Below are positions 34,912 through 44,405 of a stretch of 64,000 nt of DNA, piece after piece. The notes under the pieces are model-generated. The model searched no databases, was not told where the DNA came from, and saw nothing but the letters and a program-made list of their open reading frames with translations. The DNA comes from Curtobacterium sp. MCJR17_020 (lineage in GTDB: Bacteria; Actinomycetota; Actinomycetes; Actinomycetales; Microbacteriaceae). Within the stretch, counting starts at the first letter, position 1; every line of letters begins with the position of its first letter. The stretch is taken from positions 186,001 to 250,000 of the forward strand of contig NZ_CP126260.1 of the NCBI RefSeq assembly GCF_003234365.2, in the 5' to 3' direction. Position numbers and translations under genes: made by a program.

Positions 34912-34985
34912 CGTCAGAGGATGACGGCGACGGCGCGCACCGGTCCCCACCCGCTGCACGATCCGTCCCGGAAGGAACCACCAGC

Positions 34986-35591
34986 ATGCTCGCCGTCTCC
35001 GGCAACCCCGTCCTGATCGTCGTCGACATCCAGGGCGGAGCCGCCTCGACGATGCCCACGCCCGGCATCCCCGTGATGGGTGGCCGTGCCGAGCGCGCAC
35101 CGCGAGTGCGTGACCTCATCGAGCACTGCCGCTCCTCGGGTGTGCCCGTCGTCTTCATCCAGGAGGTCCACAAGCCGGACCTCGTCGACATCGGCCGTGA
35201 GCTCGACGGCGCCGAGGGTCCGCACTGCATCGAGGGCGAGGAGCAGACCGAGCTGGCCTCGTGGATCGACCCTCGGCCCGAGGAGTTCGTCATCCGCAAG
35301 CGGCGCTACTCGGCGTTCTTCGGCACCGAGCTCGAGATCGTGCTCAAGGCGTACAAGGCCGGCACCGTCCTGCTCGTCGGCGGACTCACCGACGTCTGCA
35401 TCCACTACACGGCGGCCGACGCCCACCAGCACGACTACGCCGTCCGGGTCCTGACCGACTGCGTCGCCGGGTCGAGCGAACGCGCGCACGACGCGGCACT
35501 GGAGGCGATCGGGTACCTGCAGCGGGACGCCCTCGTGACCGCCGCGGACGTGCGCACCTGGCTCGACGAGCGGGAGCCCGTCGGTGTGTGA
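34986..35591 (+). CDS. Isochorismatase-like cysteine hydrolase
   Basis: 201 aa, ATG behind GGAAGGAACC. The catalytic triad is D14 (LIVVDIQ), K105 (VIRKRRYSAFFGT) and C138 (LTDVCIHYTAADAHQHDY). This family includes N-carbamoylsarcosine amidohydrolase, ureidoacrylate hydrolase RutB, maleamate hydrolase and biuret hydrolase, all of which cleave C-N bonds of ureido or amide groups. The neighbours and the guanidine/allophanate operon upstream make a carbamoyl or amide substrate likely. The next GTG start overlaps its last 8 bases. Confidence 0.88.
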   Translation: MLAVSGNPVLIVVDIQGGAASTMPTPGIPVMGGRAERAPRVRDLIEHCRSSGVPVVFIQEVHKPDLVDIGRELDGAEGPHCIEGEEQTELASWIDPRPEEFVIRKRRYSAFFGTELEIVLKAYKAGTVLLVGGLTDVCIHYTAADAHQHDYAVRVLTDCVAGSSERAHDAALEAIGYLQRDALVTAADVRTWLDEREPVGV

Positions 35592-36975
35592 GGCGGCCGG
35601 GCGGTCCGCGCGGATCGTCGTCGGGCACGTCCGGACGATGGACCCGGTGCAAGCGACTGCCGAGGCCCTGCTCGTGGTCGGCGACCGGATCGCGGCCATC
35701 GGGACGCTCGACGACGTGCGGGCGGCGGCTCCGGAGGGCACGGCCGAGGACCACGTCGAGGGCACCGTCCTGCCGGGGCTCACCGACGCCCACGCGCACG
35801 CGCAGCGCGCCGGACTCAAAGCGCTGCAGCTCGTGGACGGCGACGCCGACGCAGCGACGTTCTCGGCCGCGATGCTCGCCGACGGCGACGCGGACCCGGA
35901 CGCCCCGGACTGGATCGGGGACGCACCGCCGACACTCGGGGACCGGCTCGCCGCGATCCGCCGCATCCAGCCGCTGCTGCACGCGATGGGGTTCACCGGT
36001 GTCGTCGACCCGGCCGTCACGCTGCCCGAGCTCGAGGGGTACCGGGAGGCGCACCGGCAGGGACTCCTGACCCTGCGCGTGGTCGCGATGCCCTACCCCG
36101 AGCTCGGCAGTGCAGCGGTCCCCGACGTCGATGCGGCCCTGGCGGTGCTCGACTCGATCGACGGCGTGACCGGTGACGGCGACGACCGCCTCCGGCTCGG
36201 CCCGGTCAAGGTCTACTACGACGGCGAGGGCATGAAGGGGCAGGCGCTGCTCGAACGGCCCTGGACCGGCGACGACCACGGCGTGCAGCGGATCTCGGCG
36301 GCTGACTTCGCACGCCTTGCAGCGTCGTGCGTGGCCGCGGGGTGGGGACTCGGCGTCCACGCGGTGGGCAGTCGTGCGGTCGCCGAGGTGCTCGACGGGC
36401 TCGAGGCAGCGGAACGGGACACGGGACGATCGGTCGCCGGACTCCGCTGCCAGCTCATCCACGCGTACCTCGAGCCGAGCGTCGCGAGCGCCGACCGTGC
36501 GGCACGCCTCGGTGTCGTGGCGTCGCTGCAGCCCTCGATCGCCTGGAAGAACGCCGCCGGGCTGCAGCGCCGGCTCGGCAGCCGTGTCGACGAGGTCAAC
36601 CCGATGCGGACCTGGGCCGACGCCGGTGCCACGGTCGCCATGGGCTCGGACGCGCCGTACTTCCCCTTCGACCCGCGTGAGGTGGTCCCCGTCGCCGCGG
36701 GCCGTCGGATGCGCGGCCTCGACGAGCCGATCGGCCCGGCACAGGCACTCTCGGTGCTCGAGGCGGTCGAGGCCTACACGCGCGGTGCCGCACACGCGTC
36801 CTTCGCCGAGGATCGCCGCGGCGTGCTGCGCGCCGGCGCCCTGGCGGACTGGGTGCTGCTCGATGTGGACCCGGCTGCGTGCACGGTCGACGAGTTCGCC
36901 GCGGCGCGGGTCCTGCGCACCGACGTCGGCGACGTGACGGTCTTCGACGCCGCGGTTCGTCCCGGGCAGATGTAA
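35584..36975 (+). CDS. YtcJ-type amidohydrolase
   Basis: 463 aa, GTG start inside the preceding gene. The metal site begins at H70-x-H72 (LTDAHAHAQRAG). Later ligands are seen in KVYYDGEGMKG, LGVHAVGSRAV, IHAYLEPS and GSDAPYFPFDPR. This arrangement is typical of the N-substituted formamide deformylase/YtcJ subgroup, cytosolic enzymes cleaving exocyclic amides. Its stop codon lies in the first operator core before the ABC transporter genes. Confidence 0.85.
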   Translation: MCEAAGRSARIVVGHVRTMDPVQATAEALLVVGDRIAAIGTLDDVRAAAPEGTAEDHVEGTVLPGLTDAHAHAQRAGLKALQLVDGDADAATFSAAMLADGDADPDAPDWIGDAPPTLGDRLAAIRRIQPLLHAMGFTGVVDPAVTLPELEGYREAHRQGLLTLRVVAMPYPELGSAAVPDVDAALAVLDSIDGVTGDGDDRLRLGPVKVYYDGEGMKGQALLERPWTGDDHGVQRISAADFARLAASCVAAGWGLGVHAVGSRAVAEVLDGLEAAERDTGRSVAGLRCQLIHAYLEPSVASADRAARLGVVASLQPSIAWKNAAGLQRRLGSRVDEVNPMRTWADAGATVAMGSDAPYFPFDPREVVPVAAGRRMRGLDEPIGPAQALSVLEAVEAYTRGAAHASFAEDRRGVLRAGALADWVLLDVDPAACTVDEFAAARVLRTDVGDVTVFDAAVRPGQM

Positions 36976-37020
36976 TCCACTCGAAACATAGTTGGATGCG
37001 GATTGTTCTAAATTGGATCC
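36973..37020. promoter_or_regulatory. Triple phased operator before the ABC transporter operon
   Basis: Cores TAATCC (36973), GGATGC (36994) and GGATCC (37015) are exactly 21 bp apart. TAAATT (37009-37014), a -10-like hexamer, abuts the last core, as at 20305-20316. The start codon of the binding-protein gene follows at 37086. Confidence 0.72.
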
Positions 37021-37085
37021 AAGTTGGACCCGACCCTGGGACTGACTCCCTGGCATCACCCCGAATCCCACTGGAGGACAGCACC

Positions 37086-38666
37086 ATGGTGAGGAAGCGC
37101 ATCCTCGTCGGCGTCGCGTTGGCGACCGCCGTCGGACTCTCCCTGAGCGCGTGCACCGCGTCCGGCTCCGCTGACGGCGGCGACAGCTCGTCGAGCACCG
37201 ACACGATCAACGCAGAGCTCTGGTACGCCCCGGCCACCTTCGACCCCGCGAAGGCCTCGGCCAGCTCGGACGTCGAGGTCGCACGACTCGGCTTCGACAC
37301 CCTGCTCCGGCAGGGCGAGGGCGACGACGGCGGCTACATCGGCGGGCTCGCGACGAAGTGGGACGCCGAGTCGGCGTCGAAGTACGAGTTCACGATCCGC
37401 GACGGCGCCACGTGCTCCGACGGCACCGAGATCACGCCGACGGTCGTCGAGAAGTCCTTCGAGTACCTGGTCGGCCTCGACGACTCGGGTGCGCAGACCT
37501 GGAAGAACCAGGCCTTCGGCTCGGGTGACCCGAAGTTCACCGCCGACGACGCCGCCGGCACGCTGACGATCTCGCTCAGCGAGCCGTACTCGCAGCTGCT
37601 CGGCGGCCTGACCCGCCCCGGTACCGGGATCATCTGCCCGGCCGGTCTCGCCGACACGAAGGGCCTCGCGGCCGGCACCGTCGACGGCGCCTGGTCCGGC
37701 CCGTACACGCTCGCGAAGTCCTCGGCCGGCAAGAGCGTCTCCTACGCGCTGCGGTCCGACTACGACGCCTGGCCGGCGTGGAAGACCGTCACCGGTGAGC
37801 CGGCCAAGACGATCAACCTGACCGTGCAGGGCGACTCGAACACGAGCGCCAACCTGCTGCAGTCCGGCGGTGTCGACGTCGCACGCTTCTACGACTCGAA
37901 CGCCGAGCGCTTCAGCGGCGACGACTACTCCACCGTGAAGTTCGCCAGCTCGGCCTACAACCTCGTGTTCAACGAGGCAGAGGGCTCCGGCTCGGTGTTC
38001 GCCGACGACCAGCCGCTCCGTGCCGCGGTCGCCCAGGCGATCGACACGAAGGGGTTCAACAACGCCGGTCTCGACGGACTCGGGGTCGAGCAGAACACGG
38101 TGAACGCGGCGAGCTACCGCTGCGCGGTGGACGACTCGTCGCTCGTGCAGTCCTACGACGCGAAGGCCGCGACGAAGGAGCTCACGGGCAAGACGATCCG
38201 CCTGCTCATCATGTCGAACTGGGACCCCGCCGCCGACTTCCTGGCGGAGTCGCTGCGGAACGCCGGTGCGACCGTGAAGGTCTCGGCACCGGACCCTGCC
38301 GACTGGACCAAGCAGATGCGCACCGAGCCCAAGACCTGGGACGTCGCCGTGGCGGCCGAGGACGCGCAGACCGGGCTGATCAACACCTCGATCGCGCGCT
38401 ACGTCGGACCGACCTACGCCGAGGGCGGCACGAACGTGTCCTCGAGCGACAACCCCGAGGGACTCGCGGCCTACCAGGCGGCGATGGCCACGTCGGACGC
38501 CGACCAGCAGTGCGAGGACTTCGCCACCGCGCAGAAGTCGATCCTCAAGCGTGTCGACATGACCCCGCTCATCACGGACACGCACCGGTACGTCGCCCGC
38601 AAGGGCTTCGAGACCCACGTGTTCTCGGGCTACTGGGACGTCTCCGCGATGCGGATCGTCTCCTGA
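37086..38666 (+). CDS. ABC transporter substrate-binding lipoprotein (peptide/nickel family 5)
   Basis: 526 aa. Signal peptide MVRKRILVGVALATAVGLSL ends in the lipobox LSAC, so the protein is lipid-anchored outside the membrane. The mature start INAELWYAPATFDPAKASAS and the domain order fit SBP_bac_5 proteins (DppA/OppA/NikA). The ligand pocket cannot be read. It opens the transporter operon directly behind the triple operator. Family 5 proteins carry peptides, opines, glycosides or metal chelates; the context suggests a nitrogenous substrate of the cluster. Confidence 0.92.
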   Translation: MVRKRILVGVALATAVGLSLSACTASGSADGGDSSSSTDTINAELWYAPATFDPAKASASSDVEVARLGFDTLLRQGEGDDGGYIGGLATKWDAESASKYEFTIRDGATCSDGTEITPTVVEKSFEYLVGLDDSGAQTWKNQAFGSGDPKFTADDAAGTLTISLSEPYSQLLGGLTRPGTGIICPAGLADTKGLAAGTVDGAWSGPYTLAKSSAGKSVSYALRSDYDAWPAWKTVTGEPAKTINLTVQGDSNTSANLLQSGGVDVARFYDSNAERFSGDDYSTVKFASSAYNLVFNEAEGSGSVFADDQPLRAAVAQAIDTKGFNNAGLDGLGVEQNTVNAASYRCAVDDSSLVQSYDAKAATKELTGKTIRLLIMSNWDPAADFLAESLRNAGATVKVSAPDPADWTKQMRTEPKTWDVAVAAEDAQTGLINTSIARYVGPTYAEGGTNVSSSDNPEGLAAYQAAMATSDADQQCEDFATAQKSILKRVDMTPLITDTHRYVARKGFETHVFSGYWDVSAMRIVS

Positions 38667-38690
38667 TCGCCTGACCGAACGAGCGCCACG

Positions 38691-38732
38691 CAACGCGCAA
38701 CGCGCAACGCGCAACGCGCAACGCGCAACGCG
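38691..38732. repeat. Heptanucleotide tandem repeat CAACGCG x6
   Basis: Six perfect copies of a 7-bp unit lie in the 113-bp gap between the binding-protein stop and the permease start. The array is not translated in either flanking gene. Copy number could change by slippage and would alter mRNA spacing between them. Confidence 0.85.
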
Positions 38733-38779
38733 CACCACCGCACCACCCAGCCCGGACCGGAGCACCAGGAGGACCCGCG

Positions 38780-39841
38780 ATGAGCACCACCACCGTCGAC
38801 CATCTCCCCGTGCCCGGTCCGGGCACCCCCGGGTCTCCGGGAACCCCGACCGCCGCCGCACCCCGGGCCGCGAGCCTCGGTGGCGCATGGCGCCGCTTCC
38901 TGCTCCGCCGTGCCGTCGGACTCGTCATCAACCTGGCGCTGCTCGTCCTCGTGACGTTCCTCATCGTGCAGCTCATCCCCGGCGACCCGGCAACGGCCAT
39001 CGCCGGCGACACCGCGACGCTCGCCCAGGTCGAGCTCGTCCGGCACCAACTCGGTCTCGACCAGCCGATCCCCGTCCAGCTGTGGCACTACGTCGCCGGC
39101 GTCGTGCAGGGCGACTTCGGTGACTCGTACAAGTACCGCGCGCCGGCGATGGACATCGTCATGACGGCCGTGCCGTACACGCTGACGATCACGATCGCCG
39201 CGGTCCTGCTGCTGCTCGTCCTCGGACTCGCACTCGGCATGACCGTCGGCGTCCTCACCCGCGGCGACCGGCACCGGTGGCTCGACGTCTCGTTCTCGGC
39301 GGTCACCGGCCTGATCTCGTCGATCCCCACGTACGTGCTCGCCACCGGGTTCGTCGTCGTCTTCGCGGTCCTGCTGCACGTGCTGCCGCCCGCGTACTCG
39401 CCGGCCTACGACTTCGGCGCGGCGGCGGTCCTGCCGATCGCCTCGCTCACCGTGGGCGGCACGTGCTCGGTGGCCCGTATCGTCCGCCGTGAGACCGCCG
39501 TCATCCTCGAGCAGGACTACATGCGCACCGCCCGCGGGTGGCGGCTGCCGGCGCTGTCGATCTACGCCAAGCACATGCTGCCGAACCTGCTCACCACCGC
39601 ACTGACGCTGTCCGGGATCATCCTGACGGCCCTGCTCGGCTCGGCACTCATCACCGAGGCGGTCTTCGCGTGGCCGGGCCTGGGCGGCGTCATCGTGCAG
39701 GCGATCGCGGTGGACAAGGACTACCCCGTGATCCGCGCCGCGGTCTTCGTGATCGGGCTCATCTCGCTCGTGATCACCCTGGTCATCGACATCATCCTGG
39801 GTCTCATCGACCCGCGCACCCTCGGGGAGAAGCGTGGCTGA
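38780..39841 (+). CDS. ABC transporter permease, DppB type
   Basis: 353 aa, ATG behind AGGAGGACCC. A Pro/Thr-rich cytosolic N-terminus of about 45 residues precedes six membrane helices. The family motif LVRHQLGLDQPIPVQ and the coupling loop DYMRTARGWRLPALSIYAKH with MLPNLLTT are typical of DppB/OppB permeases. The GTG start of the following fusion gene lies 8 bp before its stop. Confidence 0.93.
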   Translation: MSTTTVDHLPVPGPGTPGSPGTPTAAAPRAASLGGAWRRFLLRRAVGLVINLALLVLVTFLIVQLIPGDPATAIAGDTATLAQVELVRHQLGLDQPIPVQLWHYVAGVVQGDFGDSYKYRAPAMDIVMTAVPYTLTITIAAVLLLLVLGLALGMTVGVLTRGDRHRWLDVSFSAVTGLISSIPTYVLATGFVVVFAVLLHVLPPAYSPAYDFGAAAVLPIASLTVGGTCSVARIVRRETAVILEQDYMRTARGWRLPALSIYAKHMLPNLLTTALTLSGIILTALLGSALITEAVFAWPGLGGVIVQAIAVDKDYPVIRAAVFVIGLISLVITLVIDIILGLIDPRTLGEKRG

Positions 39842-41576
39842 CACCATCACCGCCGTCCAGGCGGCCTCGACCGACCCGGCATCGCGTCCCCGCACCTTCG
39901 CGTGGAACGGCGGGCTGATCGTCGGCTTGGCGATGTTCGGGCTGATCCTGATCGTGGCGGTCGTCGCACCGTTCGTGTTCGGCGCCCAGGCCACGGGCAT
40001 CGGCGGTACCTCTGGGCTGGGGTCCACCGCCGAGCACCCGCTCGGTACCGACACCCTCGGCCGCGACATGCTCGCGCGCACCCTGGTCGCCACCCGGGCC
40101 ACGGTCCTGATGGCGCTCGCCGCCACGGCCCTGTCCGCGATCGTGGGCATCGCGCTCGGCATCGGCGTCTGGCTCGCCCCCCGGCGGGTGCGCGAGCTCG
40201 GGCTGCGCGGGATCGAGTTCGCGGTCAGCTACCCGACGATGCTCGTCGCGATCATCGTCGCAGCGATCCTCGGGCAGGGCATGGTGCAGGTCGTCGTGGC
40301 CATCGCCGTCGCGAACATCGCCGGCTTCGCCCGTCTGACCGCCAACCTGGCGGCGAAGATCTCCACCAGCGAGTACGTCACCACCGCACGCCTGATGGGG
40401 GTCCCGGCGCACCGGGTCGCCATGCGGCACGTCCTGCCGAACATGGCCGAGCCGACGCTGATCCTGATCGCCGGCGCCTTCTCCGGCTCGCTCGTCGAGA
40501 TCTCCGGACTGTCCTTCATCGGCCTCGGCGCGCAGACCCCCGCGTTCGACTGGGGAACCCTGCTCAACGACGGACTCGACCGCATCGTGGTGAACCCCGT
40601 CGTCATCGTCGGCCCCGCGGTCGCGCTGACCTTCGCCTCCCTCGCCGCCCTGCTCGTCGGGGACGGACTGGCCGCTGCCGCGAACCCGCGGTCGAACACC
40701 ACGCGGTCCCGCACCACCCGCGCGACCGGCCCGTCGACGCTCGCGGTCGAGGACGACGCCGTGCTCGTCGCGGACGGCATCTCGGTGCAGCACGCCGCCA
40801 GCGGACGCGCCCTGGTCAAGGACGTCTCGTTCACCATCCGGCGGGGCGAGGTGCTCGGGATCGTCGGCGAGTCCGGTTCGGGCAAGTCGTTGACGGCCTC
40901 GCTCGTCGCCAAGCTGCTGGGCGAGGGGCTCGAGGGCTCCGCGCGGCGGCTCGAACTCGGCGGCGTCGACCTGCTCGGTCGTGTGCCGGACCGCGTGCTC
41001 GCATCCCGCATCGGGCTGGTCTACCAGGACCCGGGCACCGCGCTGAACCCGGCCATGGTGCTCGGCATCCAGTTGTCCGACGTGCTGCGGATGCGGCTGC
41101 GACACAGCCGACGTGACGCGATCCGACTCCTGACGCAGGGCTTCCGCGCCGTGATGCTGACCGATCCCGAGGGTCGACTGCGCCAGTACCCGCACCAGCT
41201 CTCCGGCGGCATGAAGCAGCGGGCGATGATCGCGTCGGCGATGAGCACGAAGCCCGACCTGCTCATCGCGGACGAACCGACCACCGCCCTCGACGTCACC
41301 GTCCAGCGTGAGGTGCTGACCGTGCTCAAGCGGATGAACGAGGACTCCGGCACCGCCGTGCTGTTCATCTCCCACGACCTCGGCGTCGTCCGAGCACTGT
41401 GCGACCGGGTCCTGGTGATGCGGAACGGCGAGATCGTCGAGCGCATCGACGACGTCGCCGGGCTCTCCCCGGACACCGTCGACCACCCGTACACGAAGCA
41501 GCTCCTGGCGGCCACTCCGGTCGTGACGGTGCCCACGGAGTCCACGCGCACCGAGCAGGCGGAGGCACACGCATGA
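39834..41576 (+). CDS. ABC permease-ATPase fusion (DppC + DppD in one chain)
   Basis: 580 aa. Residues 1-285 are a DppC-type permease (GTDTLGRDMLARTLVATRAT, coupling loop EYVTTARLMGVPAHRVAMRH). A linker of about 20 residues rich in Thr/Arg follows. Residues about 310-580 are a DppD-type ATPase: Walker A GESGSGKS (345-352), signature LSGGMKQRA, Walker B LLIADEPT and the C-terminal HPYTKQLLAATP oligopeptide-ATPase extension. Such fusions are uncommon but known in actinobacteria. No internal stop or frameshift separates the halves. ATGA overlap to the next gene. Confidence 0.93.
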   Translation: MADTITAVQAASTDPASRPRTFAWNGGLIVGLAMFGLILIVAVVAPFVFGAQATGIGGTSGLGSTAEHPLGTDTLGRDMLARTLVATRATVLMALAATALSAIVGIALGIGVWLAPRRVRELGLRGIEFAVSYPTMLVAIIVAAILGQGMVQVVVAIAVANIAGFARLTANLAAKISTSEYVTTARLMGVPAHRVAMRHVLPNMAEPTLILIAGAFSGSLVEISGLSFIGLGAQTPAFDWGTLLNDGLDRIVVNPVVIVGPAVALTFASLAALLVGDGLAAAANPRSNTTRSRTTRATGPSTLAVEDDAVLVADGISVQHAASGRALVKDVSFTIRRGEVLGIVGESGSGKSLTASLVAKLLGEGLEGSARRLELGGVDLLGRVPDRVLASRIGLVYQDPGTALNPAMVLGIQLSDVLRMRLRHSRRDAIRLLTQGFRAVMLTDPEGRLRQYPHQLSGGMKQRAMIASAMSTKPDLLIADEPTTALDVTVQREVLTVLKRMNEDSGTAVLFISHDLGVVRALCDRVLVMRNGEIVERIDDVAGLSPDTVDHPYTKQLLAATPVVTVPTESTRTEQAEAHA

Positions 41577-42391
41577 CCGACACCACGACGACGCGCGAAC
41601 GCCGCGCAACCGACACCGGCACGGCCCCCATGATCGACGTCCGCGCCCTCGACGTCGCGTTCGGCTCGACGACCGTCCTGCACGGCGTCGACCTCCGCCT
41701 CGAGCGAGGTCGCACCGTCGGCGTCGTCGGCGAGTCCGGCTCGGGCAAGTCCACCCTCGCCAAGGTCCTGGTCGGCACCGTGAAGCCCGCCTCGGGCAGC
41801 GCCGCGGTGGACGGCGTCGACCTGACCGCGGCCGACCGGTCGACCCTGCGCGGGTACCGCCGCCGGATCCAGATGATCCCGCAGGACCCGTACTCGTCGC
41901 TCTCGCCGCGACGGACCGTCGCGCAGACCCTGGCCGAGGCGATCGACCCCGTCCGCCCCCGGGTCGCCACCCACGAGGACCGCATCGGCGGCTGGCTCGA
42001 GCGGGTCGGGCTGTCCCGGGACATGATGCACCGCTACCCGCACGAGTTCTCCGGCGGGCAACGGCAGCGCATCGCCATCGCCCGCGGCCTCGTCATCGAC
42101 CCGCACCTGGTCATCGCCGACGAGATCACCTCGGCGCTCGACGTCTCGGTGCAGGCGCAGATCCTGGAGCTGCTCGCCGACATCAAGGAGTCCCTCGGCC
42201 TGACGATGATGTTCATCTCGCACAACCTGGCGGTCGTGCAGCGTGTGAGCGACGAGGTCGTCGTGCTGTACCAGGGTGAGGTCGTCGAGGCCGGTCCGGT
42301 CGAGCAGATCTACGCCGATCCGCAGCACTGGTACACGCGTCGTCTCCTCGACGCGGACCCCGGTTCCGCCCGTTTCAGCCTGGCCGGCTGA
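41573..42391 (+). CDS. ABC transporter ATPase, DppF type
   Basis: 272 aa. Walker A GESGSGKST, Q-loop MIPQDPYSSLSPRRTVAQ, signature FSGGQRQR, Walker B LVIADEITSALD and switch His in MFISHNLAVV are all present. The DPYSSLSPR stretch is characteristic of the DppF/OppF partner of peptide-type importers. It completes the importer with the binding protein, permease and fusion protein. Confidence 0.93.
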   Translation: MTDTTTTRERRATDTGTAPMIDVRALDVAFGSTTVLHGVDLRLERGRTVGVVGESGSGKSTLAKVLVGTVKPASGSAAVDGVDLTAADRSTLRGYRRRIQMIPQDPYSSLSPRRTVAQTLAEAIDPVRPRVATHEDRIGGWLERVGLSRDMMHRYPHEFSGGQRQRIAIARGLVIDPHLVIADEITSALDVSVQAQILELLADIKESLGLTMMFISHNLAVVQRVSDEVVVLYQGEVVEAGPVEQIYADPQHWYTRRLLDADPGSARFSLAG

Positions 42392-42410
42392 CCGACCCGG
42401 AAGGCCCGCT

Positions 42411-43688
42411 GTGGCGGCACGACTCCCGACGACCCCGCACGCCGACGGCGTGCTCCGACTGGTCGGCGCGACCCTGGTCGACGGCACGGGTGCGCCGCCC
42501 CGCGCCGACGCCGAGGTCGAGCTGCGTGACGGCGACGTCACCTACGTCGGTCCACGGCGCGCCCCGGCTGCGGACGTGCCGACGGTCGACCTGACCGGCC
42601 GGTGGCTGCTGCCCGGCTTCGTCGACGCGCACGTGCACCTCAGCATGGTGCCGACGACGCCCGAGGAACAGCGGGCACGGTTCCCGGAGGAGCACGTGCT
42701 CGAGGTCGCCGAGGTGCTCCGGAGCACCCTGCACGCCGGCGTCACGACCGCGCGGGACCTGGACGGGCTGACCCCCGGCTACCGCGACGCCGTCGCCCGG
42801 GGCACCGTCGTCGGTCCGCGCCTGCACCTCGCGATCGCCATGCTCTCGCCGACCGGTGGCCACGCCGACCCGGTCCGGCCGAACGGGTCGCTGCCGGCCT
42901 GGGCCGTCCGGCCGGGCATGCCCGCGCCGGGCGTCGTCGACACCGACGAGGACGTCGTCCGGACGGTCCGCTCGCTGCTCCGCACCGGCGCCGACGCGAT
43001 CAAGGTCTCCACGTCCGGAGGGGTCGGTTCGCCGACCGACGACCCGGACGACGTCGGCATCACCGAGGACCAGGTACGGCTCGTCGTCCACCTGGTCGGC
43101 GAACGCGGCGGCCGCCCGGTCACCGCCCACGCGCTCACCGACGCCGCGGTCCGTGCCGCCGTGCTCGGCGGAGCCGCCAGCATCGAACACGGCTACGACC
43201 TGCACGACGACACCATCGCGCTCATGGTCGAACGCGGCACGGTGCTCGTCCCCACCCTCAGCACGCTCCTGCGCGAACTCGACCCGTCCACCGCCTCTGC
43301 GGAACGCCTCGCACAGCGCGCGGCACTGCACGCTCGCGGCCTCGACAGCGTGCGACGTGCCGTCGCCGCCGGCGTGCCCGTCGCGCTCGGCACCGACGCG
43401 GGTGTGCACCCGCACGGTCGGAACCTCGCCGAACTCGCCCGCCTCGTGCAGGTCGGGCTCTCGCCGCTCGACGCGATCACGGCCGGCACGCTGCAGGGTG
43501 CCCGGCTGCTCGGTCTGGAGGCCCGGCTCGGCTCCGTCGAGCCCGGCAAGGCCGGTGACCTGGTCGTCTCGGGCGTCGACCCGCTCGCCGACGTCGGCGC
43601 GCTGGCCGACGCTGCCAGCGTGCGCGCGGTCCTGCAGGCGGGTCGTGTGGTCAAGGACCTGGACGGACTGGTGACCACGGCCTCCTGA
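42411..43688 (+). CDS. Amidohydrolase (imidazolonepropionase/prolidase-like)
   Basis: 425 aa, GTG start behind CCGGAAGG. Metal ligands are H74-x-H76 (GFVDAHVHLSM), Lys in DAIKVSTSGGVGSP, His in VTAHALTD and SIEHGYD, and Asp in GTDAGVHPHG. This pattern (carboxylated Lys, HGxD, GTDxG) is that of the Xaa-Arg dipeptidase and imidazolonepropionase-related subgroup, which hydrolyse amide or cyclic amide bonds. It follows the importer by 19 bp and may act first on the imported compound. Confidence 0.87.
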   Translation: MAARLPTTPHADGVLRLVGATLVDGTGAPPRADAEVELRDGDVTYVGPRRAPAADVPTVDLTGRWLLPGFVDAHVHLSMVPTTPEEQRARFPEEHVLEVAEVLRSTLHAGVTTARDLDGLTPGYRDAVARGTVVGPRLHLAIAMLSPTGGHADPVRPNGSLPAWAVRPGMPAPGVVDTDEDVVRTVRSLLRTGADAIKVSTSGGVGSPTDDPDDVGITEDQVRLVVHLVGERGGRPVTAHALTDAAVRAAVLGGAASIEHGYDLHDDTIALMVERGTVLVPTLSTLLRELDPSTASAERLAQRAALHARGLDSVRRAVAAGVPVALGTDAGVHPHGRNLAELARLVQVGLSPLDAITAGTLQGARLLGLEARLGSVEPGKAGDLVVSGVDPLADVGALADAASVRAVLQAGRVVKDLDGLVTTAS

Positions 43689-43718
43689 CCGTGGCGCCAC
43701 CCGCGCAGCCGGCGGTGG

Positions 43719-44405
43719 TCAGCGCAGCGCGGCCACCGCGCGCTCGATGACGGCGACGACCCGGTCCGGAGCGGCGTGCGCGACGGCGTGACTCGTGTCG
43801 ACCTCGTCGACCACTGCACCCATCCGGGCGACGAAGTCGCGCTGGATCGCGGGCAGCAGGTGCCGGTCGCTCGTGGCGACCAGGTACCAGCTCGGGCGGG
43901 TCCGCCAGGCGGGCTCTGCCGTGGGCTGCTGGAAGGCGGCGTCGGCGGTGACCCGCCCCTCGGCACGTGCGGCGAGCAGCACGTCCTCGGGCACGTCCCA
44001 GGCGAGCGCCAGCCGCGACTCCTCGTCGTCCTGTGCGATCCACTCGCCGGCCGGGCCGCGGTGCATGTACTGCGAGACGAGAGCGGGTTCCCGGGTCTCG
44101 ACGATCCCGGAGACCGACTCGCCCGCGTCCGGAGCGAAGGCCGCGACGTAGACCAGTCCGACGACGCGGTCGTGCGTGCCCGCGTTCGTGATGACGGCGC
44201 CGCCGTAGGAGTGGCCGACGAGCAGGACCGGGCCGTCGATGCCGTCGACCAGGGCGCGGACCGAGGCCTCGTCGTCGCGGAGCGAGGTCATCGCGTTGTC
44301 GGCGAGCGTGTACGGGATGCGGCGGTCGCGCAGGAGCGGGGCGACGGACGACCAGGTGGACGGCGAACCGCCGGCACCGTGGACCAGGACCACGTGGACG
44401 CTCAT
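43719..44405 (-). CDS. Alpha/beta hydrolase
   Basis: 228 aa, ATG overlapping the cyclase stop (ATGA). The oxyanion loop VLVHGAGGSPSTW, the nucleophile elbow VGHSYGGAV (Ser near residue 66) and the C-terminal DTSHAVAHAAP (catalytic His) complete the triad. Close relatives are salicylate-esterase/EstC-like enzymes that cleave small esters. With the cyclase it forms a leftward unit reading from the operator at 45080-45106. Confidence 0.87.
   Translation of the reverse strand: MSVHVVLVHGAGGSPSTWSSVAPLLRDRRIPYTLADNAMTSLRDDEASVRALVDGIDGPVLLVGHSYGGAVITNAGTHDRVVGLVYVAAFAPDAGESVSGIVETREPALVSQYMHRGPAGEWIAQDDEESRLALAWDVPEDVLLAARAEGRVTADAAFQQPTAEPAWRTRPSWYLVATSDRHLLPAIQRDFVARMGAVVDEVDTSHAVAHAAPDRVVAVIERAVAALR

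Noticed and set aside
38691..38732. Heptamer array as a CRISPR
   Set aside because: Direct 7-bp units without spacers; no cas genes in the window.
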